Assembly: GCA_030247855.1 (NCBI GenBank)
Contig: JAPDRN010000099.1
Location: 62,001-126,000 of the forward strand
Direction: 5' to 3'
Origin: Knufia peltigerae
Taxonomy: Eukaryota; Ascomycota; Eurotiomycetes; Chaetothyriales; Trichomeriaceae
Length of the DNA: 64,000 nt
Under the pieces are notes generated by a model. The model was given only the letters and a program-made list of their open reading frames with translations, had not been told where the DNA came from and did no database searches. Made by a program: the position numbers and the translations under genes. Shown piece by piece: positions 55,826 to 64,000 of the stretch; positions within the stretch are counted from its first letter, which is position 1, and every line of letters starts with the position of its first letter.

Positions 55826-56779
55826 TCAGCCCGTCCGTGAATTGGCTATATCCAACACGAGAATATCCGTGGCTTCTGCCGCCGTCAAATCATCCATGAC
55901 GGTCGCAATATCCTTCTTCTCAACCATCGACTGGACTGCGACCCAATCCGACTCCTCCAAAGCAGTGATTGTCGGCGCCCTCTTGCCTGGCGTGATCTTC
56001 GTAGCTTCGGCCAGTTTCGACCTGGGAACGTTGTACGTGCAAAGCACATATCTCTGTGCCGTAATGACGCCGCGTATCCGGGCGGCGATCAAGTTGACCA
56101 ATTTCTCGTTCGAGACCGACTTGCTCTTGATGAGCACTGCCGTGCTCTCGACAACCGTATCGATCGCCTTCAACCCTGCGGCGCGCATCGTTTCTCCGGA
56201 CTCTACGAGATCGATGATCCCGTCGGCAACGCCCAATGCGCACGCCGCTTCCACACTTCCACCAACAAACTTTATCTTCGTCTTCAACTTTGGCACAGGG
56301 CTTGCCGTTCCGTTGATGCTTTCTTTTCGACTGCCCATGCCCTCTAACCGAGCGAAGTAGTCCTCGGCCAGGCCGGTAAAACTTGTAACGATGTTCTTGC
56401 CGACCAGATCCTGCACCGTCTGGAGAACGCCTTTGTTCGGGACTTGTACTTGCAGTTTGCACTTGCCGAACCCCAGGTCCATGACCTCTTCAACCCCGGA
56501 CGCTTCCCCTAGTGGGAGATGGGCATCGTGCTCGGCAACTTGGTCCCGACCTGTGATACCCAAGTCGACCTTGCCCTCGCCGACGAAAGTTGGGATGTCC
56601 GCCGCCGGCAGGAATATCAAAGCCAATGGTAGATTTTTGACGAGGGCAATGTCTAATCTTGTCTCCCGGCGGAATTGAATGTCGGACCCAGACAGAAGAT
56701 CGAGGGTTGCGGCTTGAAGCCGGCCCTTTTTGGGAACGGCAAAGAGAAGCCTATCTGAGAGGTGGTTGACCAAATCCAT
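55826..56779 (-). CDS. HIS1: ATP phosphoribosyltransferase, first step of histidine synthesis
   Basis: 317 aa in one exon from the ATG MDLVNHLSDRLLFAVPKKGRL. It condenses ATP with PRPP to phosphoribosyl-ATP and is feedback-inhibited by histidine. The HisG core shows VPKKGRLQ, PAADIPTFVGEGKVDLGITGRDQV and the PRPP-binding-type block GVADGIIDLVESGETMRAAGLKAI. The C-terminal about 80 residues (KRAPTITALEESDWVAVQSMVEKKDI) form the ACT-like regulatory domain, so this is the long, histidine-sensitive form. Yeast His1 has 297 aa. It is divergent from RPS28. Confidence 0.95.
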   Translation of the reverse strand: MDLVNHLSDRLLFAVPKKGRLQAATLDLLSGSDIQFRRETRLDIALVKNLPLALIFLPAADIPTFVGEGKVDLGITGRDQVAEHDAHLPLGEASGVEEVMDLGFGKCKLQVQVPNKGVLQTVQDLVGKNIVTSFTGLAEDYFARLEGMGSRKESINGTASPVPKLKTKIKFVGGSVEAACALGVADGIIDLVESGETMRAAGLKAIDTVVESTAVLIKSKSVSNEKLVNLIAARIRGVITAQRYVLCTYNVPRSKLAEATKITPGKRAPTITALEESDWVAVQSMVEKKDIATVMDDLTAAEATDILVLDIANSRTG

Positions 56780-57311
56780 TTCTCGCAAAAAGGTTCCTTC
56801 TTAGATGTTGATGTCGAACTATGCAAGACTCTTCACTCTATTGGCCGTGAGCAACCACGAAGTCCAACTCGCGAAAAGACCCTCCTCGACGAAAAACAGT
56901 AAATGTGCTTTGTTGTCCTGAGCTGTTTGATAGACTGAGGTCCGCGTATGAGACAACAAATGTAGATAATTGTGCAACGGCCTACCTCTCTAGCTTTTAT
57001 TACGAACGAAACGAGCGTCAACCAATTATTGACTCACGGGCACCAGCAATGCGGAGAGCCTCGTCGAAAAAAATGTTCCCAAAACCTGCCAACCAGGCTC
57101 TGGCTAGCCCTCTGCCGGGTTTCGGTCTTGGCATTGTCATTCTTGGCAGGTAAGTCTGCAGCCCACAACTCCAAATTCATCGCAGTCTGTCAGCGATTCA
57201 CGATCTGCAGCAACAACCAGAAAAGTTTCCTCCCTCTTGCACACTCTCGCACCCGTCGCTCTCCATAACCTCCTCCCTCGAGAAATCATCTACCACTCGA
57301 AATAAGTCAAG
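56780..57311. promoter_or_regulatory. Divergent HIS1 / RPS28 promoter region
   Basis: 532 bp between the start codons. No clear TGACTC (Gcn4-type) site was found by eye. Near RPS28 the plus strand becomes C/T-rich (57215-57300), as is usual for ribosomal protein gene leaders. Confidence 0.5.
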
Positions 57312-57669
57312 ATGGATGCTGGCAAGGTTCCCGTCAAGCTCGTCAAGGTCACCAGAGTCCTCGGCCGAACCGGTATGCGCAAATTGAGTGCCAAAAGAGT
57401 TGGATCTGATCAGTATGGGCTAATGGTACCGTCTTTGTAGGCTCCCGAGGTGGTGTTACACAAGTCAGAGTCGAATTCATGGACGACACGAGCCGAAGCA
57501 TCATTCGTAACGTCAAGGGCCCAGGTATGAATTGCTCCATCCACGAAATGCAACTCGAATCAAGCGAGGAGATCATGTACTGACGGAGGATTTTCTCGTT
57601 CTAACAGTCAAAGTCGACGACATCCTGTGCCTACTCGAATCCGAGAGAGAAGCCAGAAGATTGAGATAA
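57312..57669 (+). CDS. RPS28: 40S ribosomal protein eS28
   Basis: Exons 57312-57372, 57441-57524 and 57608-57669 give 68 aa, matching the family's fixed length. The protein reads [21 protein letters not shown], then [40 protein letters not shown], near-invariant in eukaryotes. Each intron (68 and 83 nt) falls after the first base of a glycine or valine codon. It binds near the 3' end of 18S rRNA at the mRNA exit. No single reading frame covers the gene, so it is easily missed without splicing. Confidence 0.97.
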
Positions 57670-58609
57670 ACAAGGGATCGTTGTTGAAGTTGAATGCGAG
57701 GTCATTTTTTTTCAAAAGTTGGCTCAATGATGATACATTTCAGCACGAGCGACACATCATAACAGAGATCGAAGGTGTGGAAAGAAACGGTCTCTTGATG
57801 TTGGGAGCAGGATGGTCACGGCAGGTTGTCATAGGGGTTCGCATTGGTGATGGTTCTCCGGGCGAACACAGAATTATCTGCCCGAAAGCGAACGTTTTCG
57901 CGGTTTTCGATCAATACCATTAAGAAAACTATACACCAAAGAAGTATCTCTGAAGCCTTCCTGGAAACGTCTTTCCAACACAAACCCTCTTATGTCTGTT
58001 TTCCTAAGCAAATATGGTGAGAATTTCGACTGCCCTCCCTTCTGCTTGCAGGTCTTGAGGAGAGAATAACATTTGGATTCTCGCGGGTAATTTCTTCGCC
58101 TTTTGATTCATCTCATACAAGTGTCTGGGAACCCCCTCAAGCCACACGTCGTAGTTCTCGTAGAAGGTTTGGCAAAATATACATAGCCACCATCTAAAAC
58201 GATACTCTCAGCCTCGTCACCACTGTGCCACCAATAATATCAAGCCTTGGCGTGTTCGCCCCAAGATCAAGGCTTCATTCGAGGACGTGGCAATGATCCT
58301 TAGATAATGCTAGAAACGCCGTTACTTTCATATTACGAACACTCTGTTGCCTCTTGTGTGATGACAGTTATAATAACACTTTCATTCGGATTCTTTGAGT
58401 AGGCGTTCTTCGTTCTTCATACACTTTACGTCTAGGAAACCAAAACCGTCTCCCTTCAATCGGTGTTTGTAAGCTGGTCCGAGTTCTGCTTGCCTTGTTC
58501 CATAACTGGCGCATCTCATCGATCAAAGAAGCCTAGCAGATTGCCTAGGAAATACATTTTCAACTGAAACATGCTGCGTCTGAATTGAAAGACTGCGTTA
58601 ACTGGAACG
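57670..58609. other. Intergenic region, RPS28 to ECM29
   Basis: 940 bp. It holds the RPS28 3' UTR and the ECM29 promoter. A five-codon uORF starts at 58571 (stop TGA 58586-58588), 22 bp ahead of the ECM29 ATG. A GGTGGCACA-like string on the minus strand near 58222 differs by one base from the yeast proteasome element GGTGGCAAA. No gene is seen. Confidence 0.5.
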
Positions 58610-61600
58610 ATGGCGGACTGGATCACTCCACCTGATCCCGAGAGGGAATACAACTTGATTTCTCAACTCGAACTCCGGATCGCTTCAGCCCCGACAGACG
58701 AGAAGTTCGAGTCGATAATACAAAAGTTTCTTCCAGCACTTCTGCTCAAGCTCGCGACGTCTGCACCCAAGAATCGAGAATTGGCTACGAAAGTCTGCAC
58801 CTATGTCTACCAGCGTGTCAAGATCAGTTCCGACATTCAGGTGCCCGTCGCCGCGGTGGTCAAGACCTACTCAGAGGCCAAGATCGCCGGTGTGGTGCAG
58901 TTCAGTCTCCTCTTCCTCACGCTGGGCTTACCACGGTTGAAAGACGAGCAAGCCGTGGAGGCACTGTCATCAGTCCTGCAGTCGGTCGTGCCGAAACAGG
59001 AGGCTGTTGATCCTGCTCAGCTCAAACCATGGGCTCTCGTCTTTGACTTTTTGTTGGATGTCCTCCGCAGATGGAAAGTTCCGGAACGAGGTAGCAAGGA
59101 AGAACAGGCATTGAAGGAGAAGTTTGCACTCACGCCGGGGCAGACAGACCATCTTGCTTGGAGACTAGGCGATTGGGTCTTGCATGATCCTAAAAATCCA
59201 TCCAACCCTGGTAGTGTTGATTTTCATTCGGTCTATGACAAGAACTACAAGCGACGGGCTGAGACTATCCCTCCTCTCGGCAAGTTCCTCTTCACTTCAA
59301 TTTTCGAAGATCGTCAGCGCTTCATCCCTGCCGTCATTATGTCTGTCGATGCCAATGCGTCCGCCGCCAGCGTGAGCGACGTCATGTTCAAACAATGCCA
59401 TTTTGATCTTGAAGACGATGAGAACGTTGCCGCACTCTTTACGCTTCACAATGGCGCTCCGACGAAGCTGCGTACTCGCATCTTGACTTTACTTTCGCGG
59501 AGCCAGAAGGCTACCTCTCATCCGGAGAGATTCGTGGACCTTGTTCGACAAGAGCTTGACTTGGGAAGTCTCAATCATGGACCGACCCCGAGCGCGCTCG
59601 AAAAGTCTAAGCTACATGCTGCTTTGTTTTCGTACCTCATGTGGGTGGTACGAGTCGGTCCGAGCCTCGGAAACGTCAGCGACGAAATACAGGGTCTGAT
59701 GAAAGATTATATCGATTCTCAAGGCTGGCCTGTAATGCAGGATCGGACATCGGCGATCGAAATTGAGCTCCGAGGGAAAGCATACGAGAGCATTGGCTTA
59801 CTGGCCGTGAAAAAGGATCAACAGCGGGACGAGGACGCGAATAACCGAATGCTGGACCTGATCGTGTGGCTTTTTGCCAGTTTGGGATGTGACACGACTG
59901 CGGGCATCAGAAGCAGCATCGAGGAGGCGATCGGGCGCATCATGAACACAGTTGTCGATCTTGACGAGTCAAGTCTATCTCGATTCAAGACATTACTTCT
60001 CTGGAACATGATGGCGCAACCTGGACAGGAAGACACCACGTACTCATTCCCCATCGTCAACAGCACCAAATACCCTGCCGTACGATTCGCAAACAAGTGC
60101 TTACCTTTCAGCGATATCGACGCACGATTCATCAACATCATGGCTCTTGACACCACGGACAGGCGCGAAGTCGCCGAAGAAGGCCTGCGGGGTCTCGATC
60201 CTTACTGGCACGCCACGAGCTCGCGGCTATCTGGTGGTGATCTGTCGGAAGACGGTAAAAAGTTGACGCTGCCTCGTTTCGAGACCGTCGTCGAGCGGTT
60301 CTTCACTGGCTCTCGGGATGAGAAGGAACTTTACGAAAGCACCACGAGACTCGCATCCGCGATCGGCTTTTGCCGCAACGTGCTCGTGTGCAATGCACTC
60401 GAAGGCACGACGCATCGGCCCGAAGAGTCGACCGATTGGCAACAAGGCATCGACGCACTTGTCAACAACGACAAAGAGGTACGAGAAAGGATCAGACGGC
60501 GTCTGCGAGAAGTCGACACGGGTGCGCTATTGACATTCCTCAAAATGGCCCTTCGCGGCGCCTCTCGAGACTCTGGAGAGTGTCTCGAAGTGTCTCTCGA
60601 GGTGCTTTCACTTTCACCAAACGGCACGCTGAGTCTTGTGCACGACGCGGCCTTGGCTGCTTCGTCGAGTGTCATTGCGAAACCAGGGCTGCAGCTTCGA
60701 GCCGCTCGGATCTTTGGCATAGTTTCGTCTACCGAGGATGACACCACGAGTGTTGCCAAATCGGAACTAGAGCAGGCTCGAGGCTGGAATGTAGCTGTCG
60801 GAGAGCAGGCCATTAAATGTCAAGGACAAATCTTGCGAGCCTGTTTCTGTCTTACGCGGAGTCTACTGAGGGGACGAATGGACGGCGAAAACTCGACTTT
60901 ACAAGCCTTGACGCAACTCGTTTGCGACATCATCAAATCCTCTTCGGACAAGTCTATGAAAGATACCGCCTATAGGAGTCTACGCCAGGTTATTCTGTGC
61001 ACAGCACAGCCATCAATGGGACCGCCGACGAGCGAGGACTTCCTGAACCCAATCGTAGCCGATGCAAAAAAGGAGAGTGAAATCGCCGTCTCTGCTCTCG
61101 GGCCGCTTCTCGGTGTCATCCATGCACGTGGTCCATCCTCAGAATTTGAAAGTCTCTTCTCACGAGTCCTTGCGCTTCACGAGATCAAACGAGCAGAGTT
61201 CCACTTCGCACTAGGTGAGGCTCTTGCTGTTGCCTGCGCCGGATGGCGGTCATCGTCAACCATGACAGAATTCGACGTTGATGCGGAATTGCCAAGCTGG
61301 GGATACAGCGAAGACTTGATGCTCACAGTCCTCGAAAAGGTGCTTGAAAATTGCAAGACCACCAAACCCGCCTTGAAAAAAGCATCGGCCATATGGTTGT
61401 TATGTCTCATTCAGTACTGCGGCGATTCATCCGCTGTTCTCTCCAAACTGAGAGAGTGCCAAGCCACGTTCACCAGACTACTCAATGATCGCGACGAAAT
61501 CGTACAAGAGACGGGCTCTCGAGGTCTGAGTCTCGTGTATGAGCGTGGGGATAAAGCACTTCGGGAGGATCTGGTCCGAGACCTGGTGCAGAGCTTTACC

Positions 61601-64000
61601 GGCAGCAATGCAAAGATGTCTGGCACTGTGAACGAAGACACGCAACTATTCGAAGCAGGCGCACTTCCTACCGAGAAAGGCGAATCGGTGACAACATACA
61701 AGGACATCGTGCGCCTTGCCACGGAAATGGGAGATCCCAGCCTGGTGTACAAATTCATGAACTTGGCGTCGAGCAATGCCATCTGGTCCAGTCGCGCAGC
61801 GTTCGGAAGATTTGGGCTGGGTAATATCCTGGCGGACTCGACGTACCTGGCTGAGAACAAGAAGTTCTATCCCAAGCTATTCCGGTACAGATTTGATCCC
61901 AACCCCAATGTGCAACGATCCATGAATGAAATTTGGAGGGCGCTGGTCAAAGACCCAAGCGCTGTCATCAACAACAACTTCGATCTAATCATGGAAGATT
62001 TGTTGAAGTCTATCGTATCAGGCAAAGAATGGCGAGCACGCGAAGCAAGTTGTGCCGCCATCTCGGATCTCGTACAAGGTCGGGATGTCGATATGTTTGA
62101 GAAACATCTCGACGAGATTTGGAAAGTAGCATTCAAAGTCCTGGATGATGTGAAGGAAACGGTTCGCGTGGCGGCTATCAAACTGTGCAGGACTCTGACG
62201 AGCATGCTGATCAGAAATCTCGAGACTGGCGATGGCAATACGAAACGCTCAGCTACCATGCTCAGCCATGCAATGCCGTTCTTGATACAGCAGATGGAAG
62301 GCGGCGCTGGGCAAGACGTCCAACAGTATGCTATTGCTACCCTGTTGGAGATTGTCAAAAAGAGTCCTCCCAAGGCGCTTCGGTCATACGCTCCACAAAT
62401 CTTGGAGACCTTGATCGTGTCGCTGAGTTCCCTCGAGCATGAGAGCATCAATTACCTACATCTCAATGCCGATAAATATGGTTTGACCACAGAGAAATTG
62501 GACAAGATGCGTGTCTCGAGCATCAACGCGTCACCAGTGACTGAAGCCATAGAGCAGTGCTTGGAGAGCATCACAATGCAAACAGAGAGCCCTGACGGTG
62601 GTGCAGAAGCCATGGAAGGAGTCGTGTCAACATCGAAGCCAAATGCGAACCAGTCATCAATTGATGATGCTATGCAGAGACTGCTCGGCACCTACCGAGC
62701 AGCCATTGGATTACCATCGAAGGTTGGCTTGAGCAGGGTCATGATCACTCTTGTTGTCCGTCATCCAACCGCCTTTCGACCCTACGTCGACAGATTTGTT
62801 CAGGTTACAAGAAAGCACGTTCTCGACCGCAATGCCACCATCAGCGTGGCGTTTAGCACTTCCTTGGGATATTTGATGCGACTAGCCTCGGACAAAGAGA
62901 TCCAAGCCACCAGTGAATACGCACAGAAGCTATACTTCGAGTCTCAAGAATTGGTCCATCGCTCTGTGGCCGGTGAGATTGTTCAGGCCATCTCGAAAGC
63001 GTCTAATGATGTCTTCATGAAATCGGCATCCCGCTTTCTCCCCTTTGCATTCATTGGACGACAGGACACCGATAAAGAAGTGAAGGAACGATTCGATGTT
63101 CCGTGGAAGGACAATGTCGGCGGGTCCCGCTCGATCAATCTCTATCTGACTGAGATTGTGAGCCTTGTATCCTCACACATCAAGTCCACCCTATGGCCCA
63201 TAAAACATGCCTGTTGTTTCGCTGTGGCCGATATGGTGTCATCAATGGACTCTAGTGAAAAGTACTCCGAGAGTACAGCGAGACTGATCTGGAAAGTGGT
63301 CCAAGAGGCCCTCGATGGTAAGACCTGGGCCGGAAAAGAAGAGATCATCAAGGCATATCCGAAGTTCGTGGAGCAGGCACGATCCATATGGAGTGACAAT
63401 GGTGTCAGTCAACAGATGCGGAAGATTGCTATCCGAGAGGCCAAACGTACTAATGTTGCGTATCGACCCCATGCTATTGAGTCACTAGGAGAATTCGTGT
63501 TCGTCCGGAACGACCTGGATTTATCTCAGGACGTGGTGCCATTCCTAGCGGACACCCTGGACGAGCTAACAGACAAGGATGCGATGGACATTGATGAAAC
63601 TAGCGGCAAGACCTTCGAAAACAAGTAAGTTGCCCCCATGTTTGCCCATAGGACCCCCATCTAACTGGCGATCAGAACGGTCGTTGAGGCCAGTGTAGGC
63701 TCCATCGTTTCGTGTCTATTCAGAATCCTCGCCTCGTCCCCCAATGCCGAGGTTCTGAAGCAAAGTGCCGAAATTGTGAAAAAAGCTCAAGCCATGAAAA
63801 GCTATGTTGTCGATCTGGCGGTGTACGAAAACGCGAATGTTTTCGTCAAAAAATGGCCGATCAAGCGGAAGTTGGATGCTGGTGTTGATGTTGAGATGAA
63901 CGGTGCAGAAAAGGAAAATGCCTCAGCCTCAAATGGTGCATTAGCGTCGCCGCGAAAGGGTGCCGAGGAAAGTGCCTATGAGCGATTTGAGCCACTTGTT
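58610..64000 (+). CDS. ECM29: Proteasome adaptor/scaffold ECM29 (cut by window end)
   Basis: Exon 1 58610-63624, intron GTAAGT...CAG, exon 2 from 63676 and open to the window end: about 1780 residues, so only a short C-terminal part should be missing. The product is an alpha-solenoid of HEAT-type repeats throughout. The N-terminal block ISQLELRIASAPTDEKFESIIQKFLPALLLKLATSAPKNRE matches the Ecm29 proteasome-binding domain. Ecm29 tethers the 19S regulator to the 20S core, acts in quality control of faulty 26S particles and links them to membranes and motors. It lies 10 kb from PRE3 in the same window. The start ATGGCGGACTGGATC has a short uORF just upstream. Confidence 0.95.

Noticed and set aside
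1..64000. CRISPR arrays, rRNA operons, bacterial-type operators or riboswitches
   Set aside because: None seen; the window is a eukaryotic nuclear sequence with spliced genes.

Overview
This window is nuclear DNA of a filamentous ascomycete. The genes carry short introns (about 45-120 nt) with GTRNGT donors, CTRAC-like branch points and YAG acceptors. The encoded proteins resemble Pezizomycotina orthologues. A eurotiomycete, perhaps Chaetothyriales, is my inference; nothing here proves the order. No rRNA, tRNA, CRISPR array or intact transposon was seen. Twenty-six protein-coding loci are supported: 23 look intact, one runs off the right edge (ECM29), and two are broken. All splice models were read from the sequence by hand.

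0-19 kb is housekeeping: a CBS/PB1 tail-anchored protein, PEX1 (peroxisome biogenesis AAA ATPase) divergent from MCM7 (replicative helicase), a PAP2 lipid phosphatase, a GC-rich cyclase-family enzyme, mitoribosomal mS29/DAP3 divergent from RRS1 (60S biogenesis). 19-27 kb holds a RhoGAP, BET2 (Rab geranylgeranyltransferase beta) and an unrecognised nuclear-looking protein. 27-44 kb is dominated by DNA repair: MSH3, RAD7 and RAD16 lie within about 16 kb. 45-64 kb holds a Pho80-like cyclin, proteasome beta1 (PRE3), a BEM46-type hydrolase, ATP11, two small membrane proteins, FCF1/UTP24, HIS1, RPS28 and ECM29.

The most unusual part is 33.1-40.5 kb. RAD7 (minus) and RAD16 (plus) encode partners of one nucleotide-excision-repair complex and point away from each other. 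Each has the same roughly 48-bp promoter module upstream, with 43 of 48 aligned bases identical, and both copies lie in the same absolute orientation. Between the copies is 7.3 kb of accessory DNA: a DUR3-like transporter fragment and an ornithine-aminotransferase-like fragment joined head to head where both lose their 5' ends, 2.7 kb of decayed sequence, and one intact MFS permease gene. The simplest reading is a once-shared bidirectional RAD7/RAD16 promoter that was duplicated and split by an insertion; retention of a shared regulatory site by two unlinked promoters is the alternative.

Other regulatory signals include an ACGCGACGCG element in both the MCM7 and MSH3 promoters, a cascade of overlapping uORFs in front of MSH3, and a nonamer, TACGGAGTA, found five times and only between genes.
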